From assembly GCA_028571685.1 (NCBI GenBank), contig CM053143.1, forward strand, positions 140,154,829 through 140,218,828: 64,000 nucleotides of DNA. Direction: 5' to 3'. The translations under genes were made by a program, and so were the position numbers. The notes beneath the pieces were generated by a model that ran no database searches, was not told where the DNA came from, and saw nothing but the letters and a program-made list of their open reading frames with translations. Of this stretch, positions 22,573-33,840 are shown piece by piece. This stretch comes from Heterohyrax brucei (taxonomy: Eukaryota; Chordata; Mammalia; Hyracoidea; Procaviidae). Numbering within the stretch: the first letter of the stretch is position 1; each line of letters starts with the position of its first letter.

Positions 22573-22731
22573 ATAACCCTGGTGGCATAGTCATTAAGAG
22601 CTATAGCTGCTAACCAAAAGGTTGGCAGTTCAAATCCACCATCCAATCCTTGGAAACAACAGGTCAGTTCTGCTGTGTCCTATAGGGTCACTGTGAGTTG
22701 AAATGGACTCAGTGGCAATGAGTTTTGTTTG
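22573..22731 (+). mobile_element. AfroSINE form A
   Basis: Head 'ccctggtggcatagtcatta', B-box-like 'ggcagttcaaatccacc', tail 'cactgtgagttgaaatggac'. Nested in the old L1. Confidence 0.9.
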
Positions 22732-23107
22732 TTTGTTTTTTGGTGGGTATAAAAGTGATATCTCACTATTTATTGAATTTGCATTGCCCTCACTTTTGGT
22801 AAATTTGGGAATCTTTAAATTTTTCTTGGTCACTTAGATTCTTTTTTGTGTGTACTGCCCATTCATATCCTTCATCCATTTTCATATTGGCTTGTTCTTT
22901 GTCTTATTAAAGTATAAGAAATCTTTGTATATTATAAAAATTAAATCTATTATCTGTACATTTCCTCAAATCTGTCATTACTATACTTTATGTCATCTTT
23001 GCCTAAGAGGTTATAAATTTTTAGAGTTCAATATACCCGACTTGTCTCTTGCAGCTTCTGGCCACTTCGTCTTGATAGGAAGGGTCTCCTACCCCAGTGT
23101 AGCACAT

Positions 23108-23143
23108 ATGCCAGCCAAGTGCCGTCGAGTCAGACCCGACTCA
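23108..23143 (-). mobile_element. 36-bp tail-only insert with 10-bp target duplication
   Basis: Inverted tail 'ccagccaagtgccgtcgagt' plus 'cagacccgactca', flanked by tgtagcacat (23098-23107) and tgtagcacgt (23144-23153). It interrupts old L1 sequence. The duplication argues for a true retrotransposition of a product only 36 bp long. Confidence 0.7.
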
Positions 23144-23470
23144 TGTAGCACGTGTAGTTTACTAGATTTTCTTGCTAAAGCTTTGCTTTACCTCCATATT
23201 TTTCACTCATATGCTTGTGATGTATCTTGGAATATGTAATGAAACAGGGATACAATAGGATACTAATTTGAACCCAGTGGCTTTATCAAGACTCTTACCA
23301 ACTGGTAAAGAAGTCCTCTGACCCATCTCTGTTTTGTTTATTTTTAATTAACTTGTCTTTTTTTGGTATTTATTTTTCCATAGAAATCTTAAGATCCTTT
23401 TATCCAATTACCCAAAATAAGCAAACACACAAAAAAACCATTGTTGTGATCTTGAGTGAAATAGATACAC

Positions 23471-23641
23471 CTGAAAATGAGACCAAACCCACCACCACTG
23501 AGTCAGATCCGACCCACAGACTCCCTATAGGACAGAGCACAACTCCTCCATAGGGTCTTCAAGGGGACCCTGGCAGGCTGAAACTGCTGAGCTTTTATTA
23601 GCAGTGGTGGCATGTAACCACTACACTACCAGGATTTCTGG
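23471..23641 (-). mobile_element. AfroSINE form A with 9-bp target duplication
   Basis: Flanked by TAGATACAC at 23462-23470 and 23642-23650. Inverted tail 'ccactgagtcagatccgacc', head 'ccactacactaccaggattt'. Confidence 0.85.
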
Positions 23642-23712
23642 TAGATACACACATATGCATATAATAGATGCAGACACACACATCTAATAGATACACATAT
23701 ACACATACAATT
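23642..23712. repeat. CA/TA-rich simple repeat
   Basis: Imperfect 'atacacacatat' units, probably grown from the target duplication of the adjacent SINE. Confidence 0.8.
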
Positions 23713-23734
23713 TGGGGAAATTCAACATTTGGGT

Positions 23735-24670
23735 AAATTCAACATTTTTATGACATTCTGTCTTCCTATCCAGAAATATGGCACAACTTTCCATTTTCTT
23801 ATTTTACATAATTTTGTATAATTTTGTATGATTTTGTGGTTTCTCCTCCCCCAGTTTTCACAGATAGAAAAATACATATGTATGTGTGTATATACTTCTA
23901 AGTGTTTCATAGGATTTTGTCTTCTACTAATTTTTTTTTTTTTTTGGCATCATTTTTGAATCCATCTATTTTACTGAATTCTCTTCTAATTCTTGGAAAA
24001 GTTTCCTAGACTCCTTAGGGTTTTCTAGGTTTACTACCATTTCAACTACAAAAAGAGGTAATTTTACTTCCTCTTTTTTAAAATGCATTTGAGTTTTCAA
24101 ATTTGCTGCCAGAGTCTTATATTGAATTCTTTTTTAATAACTTCAGTCCTTTTAATATTTGTTCTCTCTGCCTCTTCTTTTATAATTTTGCTTTTTCTCC
24201 TAGATTTAAAATCAAACACACTCGTCAAATGAATGGATTTTTTTATAAAAAGATTTTTACTATGTGTTTGGCTTTCTTTTTCACGAATGCAAGGCTGTAA
24301 TTTTATTGATTTCCTCTTTATTGTTCTTTTCCTAATTTCTTAGGATGAATATTTTAGTTTCCTTACTGTTCATCTTCCTGCTTTAACAATGGTGGCATCT
24401 TGGCTGTAAAATTTTCCTCATATAGTTTTCACAGAGTCCTAAGGTGTATCATAAAGTGCTCCTTTTCACGGTTTTAAAGCTAGTAATGTTTTATTTGAAT
24501 CAAATGTTTTCCAAGAGAGCATCTCTTAAGTTTCAAGTAGTCAATTTTTTGGTCACCTTTTAAGTATATGTTTCTTATTTATCATATTGCAATCAGATCA
24601 TGTAACCTATAAAATTGTGACTCTTTGAAGTTGCTGAAACTTTCTGTAGACAGGTACAAGACCAATCTTT
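23735..24670 (-). mobile_element. old L1 ORF2 fragment
   Basis: The inverted segment around 'cttttttaaaatgcatttga' and 'gcaatcagatcatgtaacct' has the order of the region between endonuclease and reverse transcriptase of older L1. No frame is open. Confidence 0.5.
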
Positions 24671-24681
24671 ATGAATGTTAT

Positions 24682-24843
24682 GTGGAAACCCTGGTACACT
24701 GGTGGTTAAGTGCTACATCTGCTAACCAAAAGGTCAGCAGTACAAATCCGCCACGTGCTCCTTGGAAACTCTATGGGGCAGTTCTACCCTGTCCTATAGG
24801 GTCTCTATGAGTTGGAATGGACTTGAAAGCAGTGAGTTTTGGG
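24682..24843 (+). mobile_element. AfroSINE form A
   Basis: 'ggaaaccctggtacactggt', 'gtgctccttggaaactctat' and tail 'ctctatgagttggaatggac'. Confidence 0.9.
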
Positions 24844-24944
24844 GGTTAGACATAAGGAAATCATGAAGATGCTCTGTCAGGAATGTGGGGTTTTGTTCAT
24901 TTGTTGTGTTGAGACATAGCATGGCAGAGATGTAAGAAACAAAG

Positions 24945-25135
24945 ACTCCAGAGAAAATATGCTGGATTCAGATCTTGACTTTGCTGTGCAACCTCGAGCA
25001 CAATTGCAAAATGTGAATATTAATAATATCTAAAGTTGTTATGATTAAATTATTTACTATTCATAAAGTATTCAAAACATGAATTTTTACCACACACAAA
25101 ATGCTATGTAATTGCTACATAAATAATAAGCATTG
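24945..25135 (+). mobile_element. MIR SINE
   Basis: 'gctggattcagatcttgact', 'gcaaaatgtgaatattaata' and 'gctacataaataataagcat'. The central part is shortened. Confidence 0.65.
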
Positions 25136-26605
25136 TTCAACCCTTCTGTATTGTTGTTCCTTACTTTCTACACAACTGTCCAACACTGACAGAGATACAT
25201 TGTGTTAATATAAGTCCTTTTGTTTCTTTTGAGAATGGCTTATGAACTGAAATGTATTATTCTGCTACTGTTTTCTTCTTAATTGATTTTAATTTATTAA
25301 AATCACAAATTTAAAACTTTTACTCCTCCATGGCTCTGTTTTTTCTTTGCATTTTCACTGCTCCCCTTATTTCATTGAATTTTTCATATATTTACCACTT
25401 TTTCCCCCCAACTGACCACAGTTAAAACTTTTTGCTCTTTAAGGAAATTGGTTCCAACATTGTTCTTCCTTTGGGGGGTTGCCTTTCTCCCTCCACCAGC
25501 CCCCACCAGGAGAAAATAACTGAGACAGACACATAGCAGATACCAGCTGAATATCCACTCTGTCCCTTACTCAGCAGCAACTCTGACAATCTGTACCATG
25601 TTGTTGTGGGTGTGAGAGAAAAATCTTAGGGAAAATATTCATAATTTGGCCTTTATCCATAAAACAAATAGGAAGCATCTCCAGTTAAAGCAAAGATTTA
25701 ACTTTTTTTGTCTTGGGTGTAGAAAAGAGAATCTTTTCCAACTATATCATCAGAGGGCATAGTAAAGTTTTCCTGAACTGGTTTAGAATCTCCATTTTGT
25801 CAAAACTATTTTGTTTGAATTCATATTTTATTAACCATGATTTTTTTTTCTTGGCTTAACTTACTTTTGAAAATTTAGAGGCCCGAAATACTGTATTTAA
25901 AGGATAAATGTTTTTGTTTTTTAATTAAATGATCTAACAAAACCCAAGTAGTCAACAGCATCAAAAAAAATTCCATGATCTGATAAGAGATTTGGGATTA
26001 GGGCCCTTGGAAGGGACAGTAGCCATTTATGTTGAGGGGCCAGTTTTAATTTTGTCACAACAAATTTATAGCGGCTAAGATCAATGAGCAGAACCAGAAC
26101 CCTCTAGAGCTAAGAGTGTATGTATTCCACTGACCTTCAGAAATAACTTACTTAATGATTCAGTCACCAAGGACGGTCCTTGGTACATAGCAGGAAACTT
26201 TCATATCATTTTGTACCCAAATGCTTCTCTTCTCTTTCATTTTCCCAACTACGCTTTGTTCGTTTGTGCATTCGTTCAATGAAGGCATTATTAAGCATCT
26301 CCTTACGTCTTCCTGCTCTGCTAGGAACTGTGAGTAACCCCTCAAATGCAGGGAGGAGTCTGTGACCCCAGGTTAGCTCCACGACCACCTGCAGGCCCTA
26401 CGCCATGTCTGGCATTCAGGAGCGGGTCAGGTTCATTTCAGCACCTTAACGCAGGAACAACATGGGGCCCCAAATACTATTAAAAATGGCCTTTGTTGGT
26501 CATTAGGAACTTGCCTGATCAGAGCATCATCTAACTTTAATGCAAGTGGATATTTGTTCATGTGCGCAGTGAGAGAAACAAGATCCTTGCCTGTAATTAC
26601 GGTAA
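25136..26605. other. repeat-poor segment, about 1.5 kb
   Basis: No repeat family or gene is recognised. Short open frames around 26,160-26,390 overlap on both strands and look random. Confidence 0.5.
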
Positions 26606-26795
26606 GTATATTGCCATTGAGTCAGTTCCAACTCATGCCAACCCCATGTGTGATAGTGGAAAGGCCCCACAGGCTTTTCTCAGCTGGCATCCCTAAGCAG
26701 ATCACCAGGACATTTCTTCTGCAGTTGTACTAGTTGGTTTCAAGCCACCAGCCTTCAGGTTATCAGTGGTGCGCACACAGTTCGCACCACATAAG
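26606..26795 (-). mobile_element. AfroSINE form C
   Basis: Inverted copy: 'cattgagtcagttccaactc', 'gatcaccaggacatttcttc', 'ccaccagccttcaggttatc'. Confidence 0.8.
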
Positions 26796-26989
26796 GAGCT
26801 GCACTTTACCATGGGAGACCTGAAAGAGATCTTCTGCAGATAAAGAAACTGTAGACCCGGAAGGTGACGAGTTATCCCCTAACTTCATCCCCTCTCCACT
26901 GGATGGCTCTGCTAACTCTTGTCCTTGGACCTCTCTTTTATAGCCTCAAAAGTGGCCTCGTTAGGAGTTTCTCAGCACAGGGCCCTAGG

Positions 26990-27290
26990 TCCAAAGGGCA
27001 GACACAAGAGGACATATACTGTATCATCTCATTTATGTGAACTGTCTGACAAACAAATGACAAACAAATGGAGACTAAACTTGATCAGTGGTCACCAGGA
27101 GCAGCAGAGAGGAGGAAAGGGAAAGTCGTCACTTAGGGGCATCTGTCAAAAGTAATGGAAAAACTTGGAGAAGGATGGTGGTAATGGTTACACAGCATAG
27201 TGAGCACAATTAACATTACTGAATTATACCAGTTAAAAATGGTTGAAATGACAATATTTAGTTGGATATATTTTATGACAGTAAGGAAGA
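26990..27290 (+). mobile_element. old L1 3' UTR end
   Basis: 'gtatcatctcatttatgtga', 'gatcagtggtcaccaggagc' and 'ggtggtaatggttacacagc' follow the order of mid-age L1 3' UTRs. The word gacaaacaaat is duplicated at 27,047-27,068. Confidence 0.7.
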
Positions 27291-27892
27291 AAAACTGTCT
27301 CAGAACTTATTTACTGCCAGTGTTGACTAGAGCCAACTTGAAAAACTAAGAAAGCTGTCAACTTTCTAGGCTTTCCGGTGTATTAAAATTGTTTCAAAAT
27401 AGAGTAAAATTATGTATCATGGTTATAGAGGGCTTCTACTTCCTTTACCCTGGGACCAATATAAGTGATCAAGTTTTAGCTTCGTTAACTATTTTTCCTT
27501 TCTTGAAACAATATCCTGCTTGCCTTCACTGGGCTGACCTCCTCAACCACCTCATTGCCTGCTGCTTTGAAGGCCAGAAGAAGGTCCTGGCAGAGCTCCA
27601 AGGGCTGGAAGCGCAACCGAGCAAGGACTGAGCTGCTGCGTGCTGATAGCTACCTCTGTGCTTGTCTGCACCGAGCCATGCTTTCCACACGCTGCTCCCA
27701 GCCAATGACCAAGCACAGCAGTAATCCAGTGCAGGCTTGTTCCTGGCAGATGAGGGATTGCTTTGACAGATGAGTTTGGCTTAAGGACACTTGCACCCAA
27801 TCTCCTCCTTCTTTCCTTCACTGAAGTCAGACTTGCCTTGCCACCTGACAGTTCTTTCAGCCTTTCTCAGGCCCCTTCCCATTGTCCCCTCA
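27291..27892. other. unique segment
   Basis: No repeat recognised. Overlapping small frames lie on both strands at 27,389-27,821, where base composition is more GC-rich. No convincing splice-bounded exon. Confidence 0.4.
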
Positions 27893-28593
27893 TGTTTTAG
27901 TGATCTAGTGCTGGTACAACAAATGGATGGCTTTGGCAAACACAAATTTATTCTCTTGAATCTTAGAAGGTTAGATGTCTGAATTCAGGGAACCAACTCC
28001 AGGGGAGGACTTGCTCCTCTCTGTGTCTGCTTTAGGGGGAAGGACCTTGTCGTGAATCTTCTCCTGATCTAGGAGTTTCTCAGCCTAGGCACCTGGCTCC
28101 AAAGGACAGGCTCTGCTTCTGGAACTCCATTCTTGGTGATAATGAGAACCTACCTCTCTGCTTGCTTCTCTCTCCTTCCATCTTTCATAAAATAAAAGGA
28201 AACTCTCCTTACATAGGATCTGGCTACGGCATGAGCAGGTGTTGCATTCCACCCTGATCCTCTTTAATTAACCTAAGCTTGCCTTGTTAACCACAGGCAG
28301 AGATTAGGATTTACAACACACAGAAAAATCACATCAGATCACGAAATGGGTGACAACCACACAATACTGGGAATCACGACCTAGCCAAACCCCAAAACCA
28401 AACTCATTGCTATTGAGTTAATTCAGACTCATAACAACCTTATAGGATAGAGTAGTTTTCAAAGAGCTCCCGGAGGCCTTGAACTGCTGACCTTTTGGTT
28501 GGCAGCCATAGAACTTAACCACTACACCACCAGGGCTTTCCAGCTTAGCCAAACTGGTACATATTTTGGAGGGACACAATTCAATCTGTGACA
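27893..28593 (-). mobile_element. solo LTR, same family as 1602-2126, with perfect 5-bp duplication
   Basis: Starts 'tgttttagtgatctagtgct' and ends 'cacaattcaatctgtgaca'. Flanked by CCTCA at 27888-27892 and 28594-28598. Reversed, it shares 'cagtattgtgtggttg' and 'taatctctgcctgtggttaa' with the other copies. A SINE is nested inside at 28391-28545. Confidence 0.9.
28391..28545 (-). mobile_element. AfroSINE form A nested in an LTR, 9-bp duplication
   Basis: Flanked by TAGCCAAAC at 28382-28390 and 28546-28554. Tail 'ttgctattgagttaattcag', head 'ccactacaccaccagggctt'. A middle segment of about 15 bp is missing. It is younger than the LTR that it splits. Confidence 0.95.
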
Positions 28594-28957
28594 CCTCACA
28601 TAACTATTTACCCTAACAAAATCCTTGCACATGTAATCCGTTTTGGCTTCTCCACCCTCTAACCCCTTATGACAGTGTGAAGACTCCAAAGAGCAAAATT
28701 CTCTTGTTAGTTTGGGTCCACCCAGCGCCACTGCAGAAGGTCACTTTATTTCCATCACTTTGGGCATGTGAGTTGACAGACCCAGCTTTCATTTCTTAAT
28801 CTGCCCCTCTTTCCATCAATGATGAGATGCCACCTTCGATTTTTTTTTTTCCTGAAATCTCATGATTCTTTCCAGAAGAGGACAATAGTACAAGCAGAAG
28901 CCAACAGTTTAAGCAGAGGTGAACGGGTAAGTAGTATACAGATTCCACAGGATGGGC
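28594..28957. other. short unique segment
   Basis: Nothing recognised apart from a T-rich run near 28,840. Confidence 0.4.
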
Positions 28958-29160
28958 AGAGTCCCTGTATGGTACAACTGATTCATGTTTTTGGCTGCTA
29001 ACCTAAAAGCTGCTGGCTTGAGTATACCCAGAGGTACCTCAGAAGAAAGGCATGGTGATCTCCACCCCAAAACTCAGCCACTGAAAACTCAATAGAGTAC
29101 AGTTCCACTCTGACACACGTTGGGTCTCCAAGAGTCAGAACTGACTCAACAGGCACTGAT
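28958..29160 (+). mobile_element. AfroSINE form C
   Basis: Head 'gcagagtccctgtatggtac', middle 'agaaaggcatggtgatctcc', tail 'caagagtcagaactgactca'. Confidence 0.85.
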
Positions 29161-29989
29161 TATAAGAAGGGGACATTTGTAGGACAGGAGACAGGGGCAG
29201 GAAGAAACAGTGAAAATCAGTCTGGAGAGTATGGCTTTGAGGTGACCTGTTGGATGCTGGCGTGTGTTCCTGGCCAGAGTAAAACATAAAAGGGCATAGG
29301 GCACCCTTCAGTTGTTTAAAGAATGGCAACAGGAAAGAAAACTGTCAGTGGTTGGGATGGTGTCTGGTCTTGCTTTCTGCTAACAAGACAAGGTACTACC
29401 CTGAGATGGGCTAACGGTAGACTGGGAACCTCTTAGATCTCCCAGCTGCAAGTTCAAAGTGCAGCAGACCCTAGAAGCAGAGATGTGGAGGGGACACACC
29501 AAACACAGCACTGTTCCCTGTCCCAAAGCCCCACAGCTATGTAGCCTTGAAGAGTAACCATCCCGTGGTACTCGTGGCTCGCTGCCGTGCTCACACAATG
29601 CTATGGCTGCAAGTTTATGGCAGGAGGCACAAGGCATGAACAGTGTTGGTCCGCATTCAGCCTACCCAGCTAGAAGGACTAGTAGCCCTAGGAAGACACT
29701 TCAGTGACAGGCACCCAAATGCAGGGATGTAAGAATACCTGTGGGAAGGACTTGTCCAGGCCTGCCCAGTCCACCTTCCAAGGAGACTCAGGGAAAGTGA
29801 GGGAGGGCCTCAAGGGTGGACCAAACCATCTAAAGTAGAGAGCCAGAGCCTGAAGAACCAGCCAGGCCACCTGTGCTGATGTCTAGCACTGATACTGACA
29901 AAGCCTCAAATTAAGACAGCAGAAGCAAGATGCTTGAAGTTGGGGGCCATCTGCTCCCCACGCTGGTGAATATTGGTGAATAACACTGT
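29161..29989. other. repeat-poor segment
   Basis: No repeat or gene is recognised. Somewhat GC-richer; small frames on the minus strand lack splice context. Confidence 0.45.
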
Positions 29990-30040
29990 TTCTACAGGGT
30001 TGCTATGAGTTTGAATTGATTCAATGGCTGTGGGTTTTTC
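29990..30040 (+). mobile_element. AfroSINE tail fragment
   Basis: 'cagggttgctatgagtttga' and 'ttgattcaatggctgtggg' are the SINE tail only, followed by T-rich sequence. Confidence 0.65.
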
Positions 30041-31609
30041 TTTTTTTTTTTCCCACCTTCGGTTAACGCATTCTCCAGAAATACTCATTGAGCGGAGCAG
30101 AATGGACTCGACTACATTACTCAGGCCTGTTCTCAGACATTCTGAAATCCCAGGAGAAATGAGTTTCTCCTCTCACCTATGATTTGGCTTCATGAGTACA
30201 GTTAAAGTCAACATTCCCAACTGGGATGTATTCACCTACTCAGTGGTGGTCTCCAGGGAAGGCTCATGATAATGGTAACACCCCCACATTCTCACAATTG
30301 GCAAATTATAGTAAGAGAGGAAAGGACTCAGGCCTCCGCACTAATCAGAACTCTGGGTTACAACGGCAGCTTCCTCTCTGACCTGGGAAGCAATGGCTGC
30401 CTCTGGGGCCAGAGTTACCAAAAAGAGCAAATACATACCCTCCTTGCATGTCACCCAAATCCCTGCACCCAAATCCACTGCACCAAGTTGCCATGACTTA
30501 GTCACCAGAACATCGCACTTCATTTATTCCATGCACCTTATCATGGATTAGTGATGCATGCCCTTATAACCACACAGCTCCAAGAAAGAATGAAAATCGA
30601 GGTCACTCCATCCATCCATATTCATGATCTGAGTTAAAGAGGAGTGTCTTCACTTGTTCATTTTTGAGAAAAGCCAAATGAACTTCCCTTCGCTGAGACT
30701 ACATAACTCAGAATCTGACCACAAGGACTCTACTCCTTTGATGGCAAGTGGCTTCATGATATTCTCCTTCTTAAATTCTCTGACTTAAGAAACCTAAAGG
30801 GATGGGCTCCTTGGCAAGCCCTCTGTTTTTGAGACCCTGTCCTTTCTTGGATGGAAATGAAGTTCATTGGGAGGGAAAACACTTCCCCACCTAGAAAATT
30901 GGCTTCTGCTCTGCTAATCACATCCCAACAGGCCAGCAATATGATCTTCCTTTGCTTTTGCCTTTTCTATTTCTTTCCCTACTGGGACTTGTGTGTGTGT
31001 GTCCTTGAGTCATTTTACATAATAAGTTATTATGAACTTTTAACTCCCTTGAGAAAAAGTTGGAAGAAGTTGGGCTCTTAAACTTGGACGGAGAACTCTA
31101 TTTTAAAAGGCAGAAAAGTTGATGGAAGGTTGTTATGTTGAAAATTATTGTTGGTTCTTCTCCACTGAGGACTGAAAAGATGCAAATAGTGTCAACAGGG
31201 ATTCAGATTACACAAACTTTAAAAATGTTTATGAGGTTTGAGGCGGGAAGTTCCAAAAAATTTTGCCAACCCTACCTTAAAGCAATTTAAACCCATCTAA
31301 ATACCTACAGATGTTACTTTTGCCTGTATAGTACAGGTCTGTTTCGAGCTGTTTTCAAGGTGCCAGGCAGCCCTGACTGTAGATGTAAAACTCTGAGACC
31401 ACATTTGAGAAAGAATTTATCATTTCATTCACAAAGCTTGCCTCTACATTTGAGCAAACTAGAAACCTTTAAGAGGTCTCAGGTTCTCTGGGGAGACGCA
31501 AATGGAATCTAGAAGCATGTCTAAGTTCGCCTTTCCATGGCACTCCTTCTCCAAATGGCCCCACATGACTATGGGTTCAAGGTGAGGCTGTTGGGGCTTA
31601 GGAAGGCTA
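30041..31609. other. repeat-poor segment, about 1.6 kb
   Basis: The longest stretch without a recognised repeat. No coding exon, RNA gene or CpG island is visible. Confidence 0.5.
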
Positions 31610-31690
31610 CAGGCTTTAAAGTCAAATCAGAACTGCACTGAATGTTGGCTCAGCCATTTACTGGCTGGGTAAATACAGGTTAACTAGTTT
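31610..31690 (+). mobile_element. MIR fragment
   Basis: 'ggctcagccatttactggct' with 'gggtaaatacaggttaac' follows the MIR middle. Confidence 0.5.
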
Positions 31691-31794
31691 TCAACAACTT
31701 GGACCCTTTAAATGAGCAGAAATAACAGGCCCTCTTCCTCTGTCAAGTAACTACACCTGAATAACACTCCTCCATAGGGCAATTTCCACACTGT

Positions 31795-31960
31795 ATCTTA
31801 ATTGTTTGTAACACTGCTTCCTCCTTGAATATAATTTCCTCAAGGTAGAAATTGTGTTATTTTTGTCTTTGACATTGATTTTGAAAGTGTTTAATTCAGT
31901 ATATACAAAAATAGCATTTTTATTTATTTGTTGAATAAATGAATGAATGATGGATAACTA
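31795..31960 (+). mobile_element. L2 LINE 3' end
   Basis: The pattern 'tcaaggtagaaattgtgtta' followed by 'gttgaataaatgaatgaatg' is the typical L2 terminus. Confidence 0.55.
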
Positions 31961-32247
31961 GTTTCTGGCATTAATTTTGAAAATTAAATGTCCTTAACTT
32001 TAGCTCCCTCCACAAAACATGAAGATCTTCAAAGGAAGCTATGCCTAAAGATTTAATTTACTAATGTGAGTCTTCTCAATTTCTTCCCATGTCTTAAGTT
32101 ATATTTATCATTCGTTCTTTTAACTACTATTTATCATAGGGCTTCTGCGGGTTCCTTCTAGGTACAGAGCTAAAGCCTACGGAGACAGGAAAAGTACTGC
32201 CTGCAAGGAGTTTGCAGTTTACAGTCAATAATGTAGTAGTTGAAATT

Positions 32248-33215
32248 AGAGGTAGTGGTGGTTCCGTGGTAGCATGTTAGCCTCCCCATGTGGGAGACTG
32301 GGGCTCTACTGCAGGCAAGGCTCCCCATATGCAGCCACGGCCCCTCTGTCACTGGAGGCTTACGTGCTGCTGTGATGCTAAAGAGGTCTCAGCAAGGACT
32401 CCAGAGGAAGATGGGTTTTGTTGTTGTTGTTGTTAGCTGACGTTAGTTTTTATTGAATCAAGTAAGAGCAAAACAAGTACATTATGGCTGGATGCATTTG
32501 AAAAGTAATGAGAAGAAAGATGCGGGGTCAGAGTCACTTAGCTGTTCCCAAAACACCTGAGAAGACTGTTTTTCTCCTGCAGCTGGCCCACCAAGGAGAC
32601 TTCAGCATGGCCTCACGGGGGTGGAACCGCCAATCCAAGGGCTCAGAGGCCCAGCAGCGGTAACCGCACCCTACAGGGCCGTGGTAAGAGGCAGTCAGTG
32701 CAGACCCCTGCTATGCGGTGCTCGATGTGTTCTAACAGTGGGACTTCACCGTGGAGGTTGTGCCCAGTCCAGGAGCAATATACACATACCTACATATGTG
32801 GAAGAAGCAGAGGGCTTTATTTCTTAGGTATGGCTGGACATGAAACAGATAGGTGGCCAAGTTGGGCTGGGACATGTGGTTTATTGAGTCTCCGTGTCCA
32901 ATAATTAGTTCACCCCAGACACTCATGGGTATACACCACCTGCACCATACAACTGTGGAACTTTCCACTGCTCTGCTTGTACTCACCTGAGGGCAGAGCC
33001 CAGCATGCACTGCAAACTCTCCTCATTCGTGTCTGTGTCCACAAGGCCATGCACCAATTCATTTGTCAAAATCAGCCAGTGGAAACCCTACAGATCACAA
33101 TGAAACCATCTGCAACCAGTTATGGGGATGGTACTGGGCCAGGCAGCATCTTATTACACTATGCCTGGGATTTCGGTGAGTCAGAGGCCAACTCAACAGC
33201 AGCTAACACCACCAA
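32248..33215 (+). mobile_element. form D SINE, split by about 650 bp
   Basis: Head part 32248-32411 ('tggtggttccgtggtagcat', 'tgtcactggaggcttacgtg'). Tail part 33063-33215 ('gtggaaaccctacagatcac', 'gtgagtcagaggccaactca', 'cagcagctaacaccacca'). Only about 30 bp of the element are lost at the break. Confidence 0.75.
32412..33062 (-). mobile_element. insert in form D SINE, LTR-like, family unknown
   Basis: It begins 'ttttgttgttgttgttgtta', an inverted RTE/SINE-type terminus. Read on the minus strand, it carries 'gaaataaagccctctgcttc', a polyadenylation signal in a setting typical of LTRs. On the plus strand 'ttttctcctgcag' followed by about 75 bp and 'gtaacc' looks like an exon, but all three frames are open there and none stands out. 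I cannot name the element. Confidence 0.35.
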
Positions 33216-33344
33216 CAGAGAGCACACAGCAGGCATGATATTTGTTTTGAGAAGTCATGGAAGATTCTGTAAGAGGGATAGCATTCAAGCTGAGCCCAGA
33301 AAATGGAGCAGGAGTTTCCCAGGCTGACGGAGGAGTAGTAGACT

Positions 33345-33668
33345 TGACAGCAGGGCTTGTGCTTTAAGTCTGCCCGTAACCATATATAAGTATTGGGCAT
33401 GTTATTTCACCTCTTAGAGCCATGGTTTCTTCATTTGTTAAATAAAGTTATCTTACAGAGTTACTCCTGGTGGAGAAGTGGTTAAATGCTACAGCTGCTA
33501 ACCTATAGGTGAGCAGTGTGAATCCATCAAGTGCTCCTTGGACAATCTGTGGGGCAGTTCTACTCTGTCCTGTGTTGTCCATAGGAGTTGAAATCAACCT
33601 GACAGCAGTGGGTTATAAAGTTTTGGGGAGGAGTCGGTAAGATAATGCCAATAAAGTACTTAACATGA
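33345..33668 (+). mobile_element. MIR split by an AfroSINE
   Basis: Left part to about 33,458 ('ggcatgttatttcacctctt', 'ttcttcatttgttaaataaa'). Right part 33,632-33,668 ('gataatgccaataaagtact'). A SINE lies between. Confidence 0.65.
33460..33622 (+). mobile_element. AfroSINE form A inside MIR
   Basis: 'ctcctggtggagaagtggtt', 'gtgctccttggacaatctgt', tail 'ggagttgaaatcaacctgac'. Confidence 0.85.
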
Positions 33669-33670
33669 AC

Positions 33671-33735
33671 CCAAACCCAAACAGAACCCACTGCACTAGG
33701 GTCAATGCCAACTCATAGCAACCCTTGTAACTATC
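33671..33735 (-). mobile_element. AfroSINE tail fragment
   Basis: 'actagggtcaatgccaactc' and 'atagcaacccttgtaac' in inverted orientation; the head is missing. Opposite to the SINE at 33,460. Confidence 0.7.
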
Positions 33736-33762
33736 TGGTGAAAGATTTGGAGCTGAACTAGC

Positions 33763-33840
33763 TAAAAAGAAAGAGAGAGAAGGAAGGAAAAGAGGGAGGG
33801 GAGGAGGGAAGAAGGAAGGAAGGTAGGAAGGAAGATGGAA
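33763..33840. repeat. purine-rich (GGAA)n-like tract
   Basis: Almost uninterrupted A/G for about 75 bp with GGAA and GGGA units. Confidence 0.9.

Larger units (their letters stand above)
21735..23260 (-). mobile_element. old L1 3' UTR and 3' region, with three nested inserts
   Basis: The order 'ctgtatagtattccactgct', 'attctcctattgctgaaaat', 'gtgatatctcactatttatt', 'cattttcatattggcttgtt' and 'ttgcctaagaggttataaat' is that of an inverted L1 3' UTR of L1M type. It is interrupted at 22,340-22,386, 22,573-22,731 and 23,108-23,143. AT-rich microsatellite sequence lies at 22,075-22,135. Confidence 0.6.

Noticed and set aside
32602..32657. Exon-like stretch after 'ttttctcctgcag'
   Set aside because: All three frames are open, the donor is weak, and it lies in an LTR-like insert; kept only as a note in the insert's entry.
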